A DNA stretch of 61,529 bases from Actinomycetota bacterium (GTDB lineage: Bacteria; Actinomycetota; Acidimicrobiia; Acidimicrobiales; Ilumatobacteraceae): contig WLJO01000012.1 in the NCBI GenBank assembly GCA_009701715.1, positions 1 to 61,529 of the forward strand. The letters run 5' to 3'. Below are positions 17,976 through 26,679 of the stretch, in pieces. How positions within the stretch are numbered: position 1 is the stretch's first letter; each line of letters starts with the position of its first letter. The notes beneath the pieces are model-generated. The model was not told where the DNA came from and ran no database searches. It saw only the letters and a program-made list of their open reading frames with translations. The position numbers were made by a program, and so were the translations under genes.

Positions 17976-18749
17976 ATGAGCATCAGGGTCGGGGTTGTGG
18001 GCGCGGGCGGCAAGATGGGCACGGCTGTGTGTGCTGCCGTGGCCGCGGATCCGGCGCTGTTACTCGTCGCCGCCGTCGACCCGTTCGCGAAGGGCGAGGA
18101 GCGCTCCGGGACCGTGGTGAGCGAGTCGTTGGGCGCGCTCACCGACACTGGAGTGCAGGTTGTAGTCGACTTCACCGTTGCAGCCGCCGGGCGCGAGACG
18201 CTCCCGTGGCTTGCTGCGCAGGGGATGCATGCTGTCGTTGGCACCACGGGCTTCTCCGACGCGGACCTTGCCGGGTTCCGTTCGGCGTTCACCACCAGCA
18301 ACTGCCTCATTGCTGCAAACTTCGCGATCGGTGCGGTGCTCATGATGCGCTTCGCGGAACTGGCGGCGCCGTTCTTCGAGACCGCCGAGATCATCGAACT
18401 GCACCACGACGCGAAGGCCGACGCTCCGTCGGGCACCGCCGTTGCCACCGCCGGGCGAATGGCGGCTGCGCGCACGGAGCCGTGGGCACCGGACCCGACG
18501 CAGCACGAGGTGTACCCCGGGGCACGCGGGGGTGAGGGCCCTACTGGTATTCGTGTTCACGCGGTGCGCATGCGCGGCATGATCGCCTCGCAGGAAGTCA
18601 TCCTCGGCACAACCGGGCAGACCCTCACGGTCCGCCACGACACGTTCGACCGGGCAAGCTTCATGCCCGGGGTGGTTCTCGCGTGCAAGCGAATCAGCGG
18701 GTGGGGCGAGCGCTTCACGCTCGGCCTCGAGCCGGTCCTCGGGCTGTAG
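17976..18749 (+). CDS. dapB: 4-hydroxy-tetrahydrodipicolinate reductase
   Basis: A 257-residue DapB for the lysine/diaminopimelate pathway. It has an N-terminal NAD(P)H-binding motif (VGVVGAGGKMG, residues 4-14), the family signature ELHHDAKADAPSGTA with the catalytic His and Lys, and the tail ILACKRI-like VLACKRISGW. The ATG at 17976 gives the normal N-terminus. dapA of the same pathway lies about 7 kb downstream, not in the same operon. Confidence 0.95.
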   Translation: MSIRVGVVGAGGKMGTAVCAAVAADPALLLVAAVDPFAKGEERSGTVVSESLGALTDTGVQVVVDFTVAAAGRETLPWLAAQGMHAVVGTTGFSDADLAGFRSAFTTSNCLIAANFAIGAVLMMRFAELAAPFFETAEIIELHHDAKADAPSGTAVATAGRMAAARTEPWAPDPTQHEVYPGARGGEGPTGIRVHAVRMRGMIASQEVILGTTGQTLTVRHDTFDRASFMPGVVLACKRISGWGERFTLGLEPVLGL

Positions 18750-18754
18750 GACCG

Positions 18755-19435
18755 TCAGACGTCGTTTCGGGGTTCGTCCTGCGTGACGACGGTCTCTGCG
18801 GCACGCTCGACGGCGCGCGTACGCCGGTATGACTGCGCCAGGGTGACGGCGAGGAATCCGCCGATCAGCCACCACTGGTACTTGCCGATCCACTTGAGAG
18901 CGTCCTTGAGCTCGGACTCCCAGTAGTTCGCTGCCAACCACACCCACCACAGACGCAGTGCCGTGCCGATGACGAGCATCGAGAAGAAGGGTCGCGGTGC
19001 CATGCGCCGGTGCCCGACGAGTGCGCAGACGATGTTGGAGCCCGGCATGACGAGCACGAACAGCCAGCCGACACGATCGGTGGCCCGCTCGAGCCACCGC
19101 AGCGTGGCGGGGCGCTGGTTGCCGAGTTGGCGGTCGAGCCAGGCAAACCCTCGTCCGCCGTACCAGCGTCCGAGGAGGTAGCAGACGGATCCGGCAAGGA
19201 AGAGCCGGACGAAGCCGATGGCCGCATAAGCCGGCGTGGGGATGCCGGCAGGGACGGCAAAGAGCAGGTGCCGGATGCGCGAAGACCCGGCGAGGAGAAG
19301 TTCGGGGCTCCGCTTGACCAGTCGTGGGGCCATGACCGAGGCGATATTTGCCGCCGCGTAGAGAACGACGTAAATCAGGACCAGAGTCTGGAGGCGGGGG
19401 TCCCGGCTCCGGGTATCGACAGCAACGTCACTCAC
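18755..19435 (-). CDS. DedA/VTT-like membrane protein
   Basis: About 226 residues with four to five hydrophobic segments. The segment after FAVPAGIPTPAYAAIGFVRLFLAG and the later MPGSNIVCALVGHRRM loop resemble the DedA/VTT (SNARE-associated) family, whose members include undecaprenyl-phosphate or lipid flippases. The match is partial. I chose the GTG at 19435 because TAGTGT lies 9 bases upstream; a GTG at 19441 is also in frame. The basic C-terminal tail (YRRTRAVERAAETV) is probably cytoplasmic. Confidence 0.65.
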   Translation of the reverse strand: MSDVAVDTRSRDPRLQTLVLIYVVLYAAANIASVMAPRLVKRSPELLLAGSSRIRHLLFAVPAGIPTPAYAAIGFVRLFLAGSVCYLLGRWYGGRGFAWLDRQLGNQRPATLRWLERATDRVGWLFVLVMPGSNIVCALVGHRRMAPRPFFSMLVIGTALRLWWVWLAANYWESELKDALKWIGKYQWWLIGGFLAVTLAQSYRRTRAVERAAETVVTQDEPRNDV

Positions 19436-19444
19436 GATCACTGG

Positions 19445-19450
19445 ACACTA
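19445..19450 (-). promoter_or_regulatory. TAGTGT -10 box for the DedA-like gene
   Basis: Minus-strand TAGTGT lies 9 bases before the GTG at 19435. Confidence 0.4.
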
Positions 19451-19532
19451 ACGTCTGGCACGGGAATCCGGGGCCAGCCCGGAGGGGAACGGGCCGGTCG
19501 GGTCGACCGCCACACACGAGGAGTATGTGCGT

Positions 19533-21158
19533 ATGTACAGCACCATGCAGGACTATCCGCTGACGATCGTTCACCTGTTCGAACGGGCGGAGACGTACCA
19601 CCGCGAAAAGACCATCGTGACGGCGACGGCGACGGGACGCGAGCGCACCAACTACGGCGCATGGGCCGAGCGCACACGCCGCCTCGGTGGGGTGCTCGAC
19701 GCCCTCGGTATCTCGTCGATGGGGCGCGTTGCCACGTTCGGCTGGAACACCGCCCGCCACCTCGAGCTGTATTTTGCCGCTCCCTGTACCGGTCGGGTCC
19801 TGCACACCCTGAATATCCGCCTCTTCCCGGAGCAGATCACGTACATCGTCAACCATGCAGAAGACGAGGTGATCTTCGTCGACCGTTCCCTGCTCGCTCT
19901 GCTCCAGCCGCTCCTCAAGACATTCACCACCGTCAAGCACCTCGTGCTGATGGACGACGGCAAGGGCGAGGTCCCCGAGGATCTGAACGGGATCCCCCTC
20001 CACGACTACGAGGACCTGCTGGCGGCTGCGAAGCCGGTGGCGTTCAACGTCACCGACGAACGGCGTGCCGCGTCAATGTGCTACACGAGCGGAACGACCG
20101 GCAACCCCAAGGGTGTGGTGTACAGCCACCGGTCGACGTTCCTGCACACGATGGCGACGATGTTCGCTGACGGTGTGGGCGTGAGGGAGTCCGATGTCAT
20201 CCTCCCGGTCGTGCCGATGTTCCACGCGAACGCCTGGGGGCTCGCCCACTCGGCTGTAGCGGCAGGTACCGGTCTGGTCATGCCCGGCCCCGACCTCTCC
20301 GGACCGGCCGTGGCCGACCTCATCGTCGACGAGAAGGTCACGGTTGCTGCCGGCGTGCCGACCATCTGGCAGGCCGTGCTCCCGGAGATGAAGGGCCGCC
20401 CGCACGTGCTGCGTGCCATTCCCTGTGGCGGCTCCGCCGTTCCTCGGGCGCTCTCGGAGGGCTTCCGCACTCAGCTCGGGGTGCCGCTGCTCCAGGCATG
20501 GGGCATGACGGAGACCTCGCCGGTTGCCGCAGTGTCGACCATCCTCGGCTCGGAGGCCGGGCTTCCCGAGGAGGCCAAGGCGGATCTTCGCACCATGGTC
20601 GGGCGAACCCTGTTTGGTGTAGAGGGTCGCGTGGTCGAGCCGGGAACCACCACACCGCTGCCGTGGGACGGCGAGACGAGTGGGGAACTGCAGTGCGCCG
20701 GCCCGTGGGTGACGGGTACGTACTACAACGACGAGCGCGCGGCGGAGAGCTTCACCGACGACGGTTGGCTCCGCACCGGCGACGTGGCAACCGTGGATCC
20801 CTATGGACGTATTCGTCTCGTGGATCGCACGAAGGACCTCATCAAGTCCGGCGGTGAGTGGATCTCGTCGGTGGAGATCGAGAACGAGCTGATGGCGCAC
20901 CCGAAGGTGAAGGAGGCCGCCGTTATCGGTTGCGTGCACCCCAAGTGGGGGGAGCGCCCGCTCGCGTGTGTCGTCATGAAGCCCGGCGAGACGATGACCA
21001 AGGACGACGTTCTCGACCACCTCCGCCCCACGCTCGCGAAGTGGCAGTTGCCGGAGGATGTGGTGTTCATCGACGAGGTGCCCAAGACGAGCGTGGGTAA
21101 GTTCTCGAAGAAGACCCTGCGCGACCGGTTTGCGGACTATCAGTTCCCCGGTGCCTGA
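19533..21158 (+). CDS. Fatty-acid/long-chain acyl-CoA ligase
   Basis: A 541-residue member of the AMP-forming ligase family that activates a carboxylic acid as acyl-AMP and then acyl-CoA. The P-loop is MCYTSGTTGNPKGVVYSHRS (about residue 185). Other motifs are QAWGMTETSP, the adenine-binding GWLRTGDVATVDPYGRI and the catalytic lysine region KTSVGKFSKKTLR at the C-terminus. The ATG at 19533 has GAGGAG 9 bases upstream, better than the GTG at 19527. Chain-length preference cannot be read from sequence; similar sequences are often annotated as medium- or long-chain. Confidence 0.9.
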   Translation: MYSTMQDYPLTIVHLFERAETYHREKTIVTATATGRERTNYGAWAERTRRLGGVLDALGISSMGRVATFGWNTARHLELYFAAPCTGRVLHTLNIRLFPEQITYIVNHAEDEVIFVDRSLLALLQPLLKTFTTVKHLVLMDDGKGEVPEDLNGIPLHDYEDLLAAAKPVAFNVTDERRAASMCYTSGTTGNPKGVVYSHRSTFLHTMATMFADGVGVRESDVILPVVPMFHANAWGLAHSAVAAGTGLVMPGPDLSGPAVADLIVDEKVTVAAGVPTIWQAVLPEMKGRPHVLRAIPCGGSAVPRALSEGFRTQLGVPLLQAWGMTETSPVAAVSTILGSEAGLPEEAKADLRTMVGRTLFGVEGRVVEPGTTTPLPWDGETSGELQCAGPWVTGTYYNDERAAESFTDDGWLRTGDVATVDPYGRIRLVDRTKDLIKSGGEWISSVEIENELMAHPKVKEAAVIGCVHPKWGERPLACVVMKPGETMTKDDVLDHLRPTLAKWQLPEDVVFIDEVPKTSVGKFSKKTLRDRFADYQFPGA

Positions 21159-21170
21159 CGGCGCTCGTCG

Positions 21171-21914
21171 TCAGCCGAGGTCGAGCACGCGCTGGAGGAA
21201 CGCCCGGGTGCGTTCCTCTGTCGGTGCCGTGAACAATCGCTCGGGCGGTCCCTGCTCGAGAATGCGCCCGGCGTGGAGGAAGCACACGCGGTCCGAGATC
21301 TCGCGCGCGAATTCCATTTCGTGTGTGGCGATGAGCATCGTCATCCCCTGGGTCCGTAGGTCTCGAACGAGGTCGAGCACCTCCCCGACCAGTTCGGGGT
21401 CGAGTGCCGACGTGATCTCGTCGAGCAGCATGATCTCGGGCTGCATCGCTAGCGCACGAACAATCGCGACGCGCTGTTGCTGCCCCCCGGAGAGCCGGTC
21501 CGGGTATTCATCGGCCTTGTCCGCGAGGCCGATGCGTCCCAGCAGATCCCGCGCCAGCGTGTCGGCCTCCCGGGAGGACTGACCCAGCACCTTGCGCGGC
21601 CCGAGGGTCACGTTCCGCAGGACCGTCATGTGTGGGAACAAGTTGAAGCTCTGGAAGACCATGCCGATGCGCCGCCTGATCGGGTCCGCATCGAGGCTGG
21701 GCTCGGCGACGTCCACACCGTCCAGCTCGATCACGCCATCGTCGGTTGGCTCGAGGAGATTGATGCAGCGCAGCAGGGTCGACTTCCCTGAACCGGAGGA
21801 ACCGATCAGCGAGATCACCTCGCCCCGCGAGACGTCGAGGTCCACGTGGTCGAGCACCAGCTTGGTGCCGAATCGCTTGACGACCCCGTGGAGGCGCAGT
21901 TTGGGGTCGGTCAT
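21171..21914 (-). CDS. Polar amino acid ABC transporter ATPase
   Basis: A 247-residue ATPase of the GlnQ/HisP class: Walker A GSSGSGKST (about 38-46), signature LSGGQQQRVAIVRAL, Walker B IMLLDEITSALDPE, H-loop ATHEMEF. It overlaps the permease gene by 4 bases and is the last gene of the three-gene importer. Confidence 0.93.
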   Translation of the reverse strand: MTDPKLRLHGVVKRFGTKLVLDHVDLDVSRGEVISLIGSSGSGKSTLLRCINLLEPTDDGVIELDGVDVAEPSLDADPIRRRIGMVFQSFNLFPHMTVLRNVTLGPRKVLGQSSREADTLARDLLGRIGLADKADEYPDRLSGGQQQRVAIVRALAMQPEIMLLDEITSALDPELVGEVLDLVRDLRTQGMTMLIATHEMEFAREISDRVCFLHAGRILEQGPPERLFTAPTEERTRAFLQRVLDLG

Positions 21915-22750
21915 CGCACTGCCGTTCCCTGCATGCGGCGCCGCTCACGCGCCAACAGGTGATCGGTGAGTCGCGTCAACGGGATCGAGACGCAGAGGAA
22001 GAGGATCGCGGCCCCGATGTACGGGGTGAAGTTGTAGAACTTCGCCTTCGCGATGCCGGCCTGACGCAGGACTTCGATGGGGCCGACGATGCTGACGAGC
22101 GCCACGTCCTTCTGCAGGCTCACCATGTCGTTCATGAGGGCGGGGACCACTCGCCGCACGGCCTGGGGCAGCACGATGTGCACCATGGTCTGGCGGGACG
22201 ACAGGCCCAACGAGCGGGCAGCCGCACGCTGGCTCTCGTGCACGCTCTCGATCCCGGCACGGAATACCTCGGCGACATAGGCGGAATAAGCGACCACGAG
22301 CGCCACACCGGCCCACACGACGGCCTTGCCCCAGGTGCGGTTCTGGATGAGCCCGGGGACGCCGAACCCGATGATCGTGATCCAGAGGATCATCGGCACG
22401 CCGCGCATGACGTCGGTGTACAGGGTCGCGAAGAGCCTGAGCGGGTACAGGGCGGGCGAGCGCACGTTCCGCGCGAAGGCAATCAGCAGACCGAGCGCGA
22501 GGATGCACGGCGTGCAGATCAGGAAGATCTGGATGTCGTACCAGAAGCGGCCGGGAAGTTTCGGGAACGTCTCCCGGAACGTGTTGCCGTCGAGGAACGA
22601 CGCGCGGACCCGGTCCCATCCGGGGATCATCGGTACGAGCAGCACAAGCAGCGCGATCGCGCCGACCGTGCTCACCGTGGCGATCACGGTGCTGCGTCGT
22701 CGCTGATGCTTCTCGAACTGTTGACGTCGTGAGATCCCCGAGGGGTTCAT
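21911..22750 (-). CDS. Polar amino acid ABC transporter permease
   Basis: A 279-residue HisM/GlnP-type permease. After a basic N-terminus (SRRQQFEKHQRRRSTV) it has about five to six membrane segments and the conserved loop ESVHESQRAAARSLGLSSRQTMVHIVLPQA. The ATG at 22750 is 29 bp after the binding-protein stop. Only one permease gene is present, so the channel is probably a homodimer. Confidence 0.9.
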   Translation of the reverse strand: MNPSGISRRQQFEKHQRRRSTVIATVSTVGAIALLVLLVPMIPGWDRVRASFLDGNTFRETFPKLPGRFWYDIQIFLICTPCILALGLLIAFARNVRSPALYPLRLFATLYTDVMRGVPMILWITIIGFGVPGLIQNRTWGKAVVWAGVALVVAYSAYVAEVFRAGIESVHESQRAAARSLGLSSRQTMVHIVLPQAVRRVVPALMNDMVSLQKDVALVSIVGPIEVLRQAGIAKAKFYNFTPYIGAAILFLCVSIPLTRLTDHLLARERRRMQGTAVR

Positions 22751-22779
22751 CGCGCGGTCTCCCCGGGGCGTGCGCAGCG

Positions 22780-23691
22780 TCAGTCGCGGCTGATGACGGC
22801 GATGCCGTTGGCGCCCTTGAGCCACTCGGTCTCGATTGTGTCGAGCTCGCCACTGGCACGCAGGTTCGCGAGGGCAAGGTTCACGCAACCAACGAGGGGG
22901 CTGTCTTTGGCGAGCAGCATCCCCAGTTCGTCACCCTTCTCGCCCTCTTGGCGAACGAACTGTCCGACCACGGTTCCGTTGGTCAGCTCGCCGTACGCGA
23001 TCGCGCCCGAGGTCGGCAGGTCCACCAGGATTCCGTCGAGCTGCTTCGACTCGAGTGCCGTCTTCGCGCCCGTGTTGTCGTCGAAGGCCTGTGCTCCCGT
23101 TGTCGGCTTGATGACGTCGGTGATGAAGTCGAGGCTCGTGGTGCCCACGGCAGCACCGAGCTTGGCCTCCTTCAGGTCGCTCAGCTTGGTGGCGGTGGCG
23201 AACTTGGAGTCGGCGAACATCACGAGGGCCTGGTTCGTGACGTAGTACGGATCGCTGAAGGAGACGACCTTGGCACGCTCGGCGGTGATGGAGTATTGCT
23301 GGAGGTTGAAGTCGAAGGTCTTCGGCCCCGGGGCGATTACCTCGTCGAAGCCGGTGCGGACCCAGGTGACGGCTTCCTTGGCGAAGCCCAGCTGGGCGGC
23401 AACGGCGTAGGCAACCGCCGCCTCATACCCCTGGCCCGTCTCGGGCTTGTCGTCGACCACCCACGGCCCGAAGGCCGGGTTCCCGGTGGCAACGGTGAGC
23501 GTTCCGGCGGTGACCGTGGTTGCGTCCTTGGCGCACTCGGCGGGGGACGCCGCAGCGGCAACCGTAGTCTCGCTCGGCGCCGCGGTGGTGGTGGGCTCGG
23601 CGGATTGCTTGGATCCGCAGGCGGCGAGTCCGATGGCGAAGAGGCCGGCGGTCCCGGCGGCGAGGAGACGACGTGACGAGATGGGATTCAT
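22780..23691 (-). CDS. Polar amino acid ABC substrate-binding lipoprotein
   Basis: A 303-residue binding protein (SBP_bac_3 type) with an arginine-containing N-terminus (SSRRLLAAG) and a lipobox (GLAACGS). The core carries the amino-acid binding pattern GYEAAVAYAVAAQLG ... TFDFNLQQYSITAERAKVVSFSDPYY. It is the first gene of a binding protein-permease-ATPase operon. Specificity cannot be read from sequence. Confidence 0.92.
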   Translation of the reverse strand: MNPISSRRLLAAGTAGLFAIGLAACGSKQSAEPTTTAAPSETTVAAAASPAECAKDATTVTAGTLTVATGNPAFGPWVVDDKPETGQGYEAAVAYAVAAQLGFAKEAVTWVRTGFDEVIAPGPKTFDFNLQQYSITAERAKVVSFSDPYYVTNQALVMFADSKFATATKLSDLKEAKLGAAVGTTSLDFITDVIKPTTGAQAFDDNTGAKTALESKQLDGILVDLPTSGAIAYGELTNGTVVGQFVRQEGEKGDELGMLLAKDSPLVGCVNLALANLRASGELDTIETEWLKGANGIAVISRD

Positions 23692-23698
23692 GCAGGTC

Positions 23699-23704
23699 AA
23701 CGTA
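23699..23704 (-). promoter_or_regulatory. TACGTT -10 box for the amino acid importer operon
   Basis: Minus-strand TACGTT lies 7 bases before the ATG at 23691. It is close to the TetR operator (23725-23759), so the regulator could affect this operon too. Confidence 0.45.
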
Positions 23705-23721
23705 GCAGCGGGCACCCTTCC

Positions 23722-23759
23722 TTGACGGTGAGACAGAATGCGTTCTACTGTCTCACCGT
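23722..23759 (+). promoter_or_regulatory. Promoter overlapped by a perfect TetR-type operator
   Basis: TTGACG (23722-23727), an 18-base spacer and TACTGT (23746-23751) form a good sigma70 promoter ending 6 bases before the GTG at 23758. A perfect inverted repeat, ACGGTGAGACAG (23725-23736) and CTGTCTCACCGT (23748-23759) with 11 bases between, covers the promoter and the start codon. It is very probably the binding site of the TetR protein encoded just downstream. Confidence 0.75.
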
Positions 23760-24351
23760 GCCTGACCTTGGTCCGGGGGACCCCAAGCAGCTCAATGACC
23801 GCATTCTCGATGCGGCGCGTTCCTGCTGCGATCGCTGGGGCATCCAGAAGGTCACCGTCGACGACATCGCAGCCGAGGCCGGCGTGTCCCGGGCAACGCT
23901 GTACCGGGTGTTCCCCGGTGGCCGCGAGGTGCTCTTCGAGGCGCTGCGTGAACGCGAGATCCGTTCGTTCCTCGCCGAGCTCGACGTGCGCGTTGCGGAG
24001 GCCAGCACGCTGGAGGATCTCGTGGTCGGGATCATCACCCATGCGCTCGGCCAGCTCCGCTCGGACATCCACCTCCAACTCATGATGGCGTCCGAACCCG
24101 GTGAGGTTGCCCTCACGCTCGGCGTGGAGAGCCTGCCGAACATCGTGCTGCTCGCAACCACCGTTCTCGGCCCGCGCCTCTCCAGGTTCCTCGCCCCGAC
24201 CGCCGCTGCTGAGCTTGCCGAATGGGTGAGCCGTGTCGTGGTCTCCTACTTCCTTGCGCCGTCCCCACTCGTCGATCTCTCGGACCCGGTGCAGGCCGCA
24301 GCGTTCACGCGCCGCTTCGTGCTGCCGGCGTTCCTCGTCCCGTCCATCTGA
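23758..24351 (+). CDS. TetR family transcriptional regulator
   Basis: A 197-residue TetR-type repressor. The N-terminal helix-turn-helix is clear (ILDAARSCCDRWGIQKVTVDDIAAEAGVSRATLYRVFPG, about residues 14-52); the C-terminal ligand domain is not family-specific. I chose the GTG at 23758, which is inside the operator and 6 bases after the -10 box, so the mRNA is probably leaderless and autorepressed. It lies 38 bp upstream of the di-iron oxygenase, its likely target, and faces the amino acid importer. Confidence 0.88.
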   Translation: MPDLGPGDPKQLNDRILDAARSCCDRWGIQKVTVDDIAAEAGVSRATLYRVFPGGREVLFEALREREIRSFLAELDVRVAEASTLEDLVVGIITHALGQLRSDIHLQLMMASEPGEVALTLGVESLPNIVLLATTVLGPRLSRFLAPTAAAELAEWVSRVVVSYFLAPSPLVDLSDPVQAAAFTRRFVLPAFLVPSI

Positions 24352-24389
24352 CCGCCCACCGTCAATCGATTCCGTACAGAAGGTTCACC

Positions 24390-25511
24390 ATGTCCACCAC
24401 CGAAGACATCATTGGCCGCTCGGACCTCAACGACATCGAGGCCATCCTCGCCATCTCCAACACCGACGTTGATGAGGTCGAGCACATCGTCAAGGACAAC
24501 TCCGACGCCATCTTCACTTGGGACTACTCGTTGAAGCGCCCGGCACTGCGGCGGCTCTACGAGAAGGCCAAGACCGGCCAGTGGAACGGCACCACCGACC
24601 TCGCATGGGACACTGATGTCGACCTCGAGGCCACCATCGCCGCCGATCAGGCAACGCTCGGTTCGGGTGTGGACCCCAACGTGTACATCGGGACCCCGGT
24701 GGAGAAGTGGGGGCCCAAGGAGTGGATGGAATTCGGCATGGAGAGCCGTCGGTGGACACTCAGCCAATTCCTCCACGGCGAGCAGGGCGCGCTGATCTGC
24801 ACAGCAAAGATCACCGAGACCGTTCCGTGGTACGACGCGAAGCTGTACGCCGCCACTCAGGTGGTCGACGAGGCACGCCACGTCGAGGTGTTCGCCCGCT
24901 ACATCGACGAAAAGCTCGGCGGCGGCTATCAGGTGAACGCCCACCTCCGGATGCTCCTCGACGACATCGTGAACGACAGTCGCTGGGACATGACGTACCT
25001 CGGGATGCAGGTGATGGTGGAGGGACTCGCGCTCGCAGCCTTCGGCTTCCTCCACCAGCTCACCGGAGAGCCGCTCCTCAAGCAGCTCCTTCGCTACGTG
25101 ATGAGCGACGAGGCCCGCCACGTGGCCTTCGGCGTGCTGTCGCTCAAGGAGGTCTACGAGGGCATGGACGACCGTGAGATCAAGGACCGTCAGGAGTTCG
25201 CCTTCGAGGCTGCAGTCCGTATGCGTGATCGCTTCCTGTCCCAGGAGGTTTGGGAGCGGATGGGGATCGACGCCCGTCAGGTCCTGCCGATCGTGATCAA
25301 CGACCCGACCCGAGCGGTGTTTCAGCAGATGCTGTTTTCCAAGATCGTCCCGAACTGCAAGAAACTGGGCCTGCTCGACCGTAACGACGCCTGGCTGCGG
25401 CGCCGGTTCCAGGAGATGAACGTCATCCAGTTCGAGGACTGGGAGGGTACGGGCGAGGAATACCTCAAGTTCGAGCTCGGCAAGGACGCCCCGAGCCCCA
25501 TCGCCGGCTGA
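24390..25511 (+). CDS. Ferritin-like di-iron oxygenase
   Basis: A 373-residue ferritin-like protein. Six ligands of a carboxylate-bridged di-iron site are visible: Glu131 (LHGEQGAL), Glu161 and His164 (DEARHVEVF), Glu211 (VEGLALAAF), and Glu241 and His244 (DEARHVAFG). It resembles AurF-like and ribonucleotide-reductase-like oxygenases. The ATG at 24390 has AGAAGG 6 bases upstream. It follows the TetR gene on the same strand and is probably co-transcribed and repressed by it. The substrate is unknown; an upstream acyl-CoA ligase hints at lipid chemistry, but this is weak. Confidence 0.8.
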   Translation: MSTTEDIIGRSDLNDIEAILAISNTDVDEVEHIVKDNSDAIFTWDYSLKRPALRRLYEKAKTGQWNGTTDLAWDTDVDLEATIAADQATLGSGVDPNVYIGTPVEKWGPKEWMEFGMESRRWTLSQFLHGEQGALICTAKITETVPWYDAKLYAATQVVDEARHVEVFARYIDEKLGGGYQVNAHLRMLLDDIVNDSRWDMTYLGMQVMVEGLALAAFGFLHQLTGEPLLKQLLRYVMSDEARHVAFGVLSLKEVYEGMDDREIKDRQEFAFEAAVRMRDRFLSQEVWERMGIDARQVLPIVINDPTRAVFQQMLFSKIVPNCKKLGLLDRNDAWLRRRFQEMNVIQFEDWEGTGEEYLKFELGKDAPSPIAG

Positions 25512-25572
25512 CGTACAGGCCCGGTCGGACCCCCGGTTTGCCTTCTTGCCCTGCCGGTCCACCGGCGACAAG

Positions 25573-25578
25573 TACGAT
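25573..25578 (+). promoter_or_regulatory. TACGAT -10 box ahead of the dapA leader ORF
   Basis: TACGAT lies 6 bases before the ATG at 25585. It is the only plausible start box in the 243-bp gap before dapA. Confidence 0.4.
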
Positions 25579-25584
25579 GGTCTG

Positions 25585-25755
25585 ATGATGTCCCCTCGCC
25601 CGTACGGCCGGGGCTCACAGGACAGACCGAAGGCAGGCGAGACGACCATGAATCCCGGTGTGATGCGCAGTTCGTCCCACGATGCGTGGGCGAACCCGGG
25701 CGGACTCCTCCCGATCACCCAGCACGACGGGACAACGACGGACGGGTGTTGGTGA
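25585..25755 (+). CDS. Small leaderless ORF translationally coupled to dapA
   Basis: A 56-codon frame (MMSPRPYGRGSQ... ending TTDGCW) starts 6 bases after a TANNNT box. Its TGA overlaps the dapA ATG (TGATG), and dapA has only a weak Shine-Dalgarno, so ribosomes may reach dapA by re-initiation. I recognise no family. There is no run of lysine codons, so classical lysine attenuation is not supported. It may be an untranslated leader instead. Confidence 0.35.
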   Translation: MMSPRPYGRGSQDRPKAGETTMNPGVMRSSSHDAWANPGGLLPITQHDGTTTDGCW

Positions 25756-26669
25756 TGGCCCGCTTCGGACGTGTCCTCACCGCAATGGTCACGCCCTTCG
25801 ACGAGAACGGCGCGCTGGACCTCGACGCGGCACAGGCCCTGGCGCGCTGGCTCCAAGACAACGGCAACGAGGGACTCGTTGTAGCCGGCACCACCGGCGA
25901 GGCACCGGTGCTCAGTGACCCGGAACGGCTCGACCTGTTCAAGGCGGTCATCGAAGCAGTCACCATTCCGGTTGTTGCAGGTGCCGGGACCAATGACACC
26001 ACCCATTCGGTACACATGACCAAGTCCGCTACGGCACTCGGCGCGGCCGGCATCCTTGCGGTCTGCCCGTACTACAACCGCCCGTCCCAGGCGGGCATCG
26101 AGGCGCACATGCGCGCGATTGCCGACAGCACGCACCTGCCGATCGTCGTCTACGACATCCCAGTCCGCAGTGGACGGAAGATTTCCTCAGCGAGCCTCCT
26201 GCGGCTCGCACGCGAAGTGAGCAACATCGTTGCCCTCAAGGATGCGGCCGGCAACCCGAGTGAGACGGCCAGCGTTATCGCGCAGGCACCCGCCGGGTAC
26301 GAGGTGTACAGCGGCGACGACGGGCTGACCCTGCCGCTGTTGGCGGTCGGAGCGGTCGGCACGATTGGGGTCGCCACTGCCTGGACCGGTTCGGACCACC
26401 GTCTTATGTTCGACCTCTGGGAGGCCGGGGACACCACCGGGGCCCGGCAGGTCAACACCGCGCTGCTCGAGTCCTTCTCCTTCGAGACCGGCGACGACGC
26501 ACCAAACCCAATCCCCACGAAGGCCATGCTCCGGCACCTCGGCCTCAAGGTCGGTCAGGCAAGGCTGCCAATGGGTCCTGCACCGGTCTTCGTGGAAGAA
26601 CGTGCACCCGTTGTCTGGAAGAACCTCTGCACCGCCCGTGAGTCCTATCCCCAATCATCCAAGCACTGA
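25755..26669 (+). CDS. dapA: 4-hydroxy-tetrahydrodipicolinate synthase
   Basis: A 304-residue DapA, which condenses pyruvate with aspartate semialdehyde. It has the GTTGEAPVLSDPE pyruvate-binding loop, the YYNRPSQAG motif with the proton-relay tyrosine, YDIPVRSGRKIS, and the Schiff-base lysine in VALKDAAGN. The ATG at 25755 starts the conserved N-terminus (RFGRVLTAMVTPFDENG). rnj follows after 10 bp, a common actinobacterial order. Confidence 0.95.
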   Translation: MARFGRVLTAMVTPFDENGALDLDAAQALARWLQDNGNEGLVVAGTTGEAPVLSDPERLDLFKAVIEAVTIPVVAGAGTNDTTHSVHMTKSATALGAAGILAVCPYYNRPSQAGIEAHMRAIADSTHLPIVVYDIPVRSGRKISSASLLRLAREVSNIVALKDAAGNPSETASVIAQAPAGYEVYSGDDGLTLPLLAVGAVGTIGVATAWTGSDHRLMFDLWEAGDTTGARQVNTALLESFSFETGDDAPNPIPTKAMLRHLGLKVGQARLPMGPAPVFVEERAPVVWKNLCTARESYPQSSKH

Positions 26670-26679
26670 GGACCCCCCA

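Noticed and set aside
25512-25754. A lysine riboswitch or lysine attenuator upstream of dapA
   Set aside because: The 243-base gap lacks recognisable lysine riboswitch elements and the small ORF has no lysine codon run.
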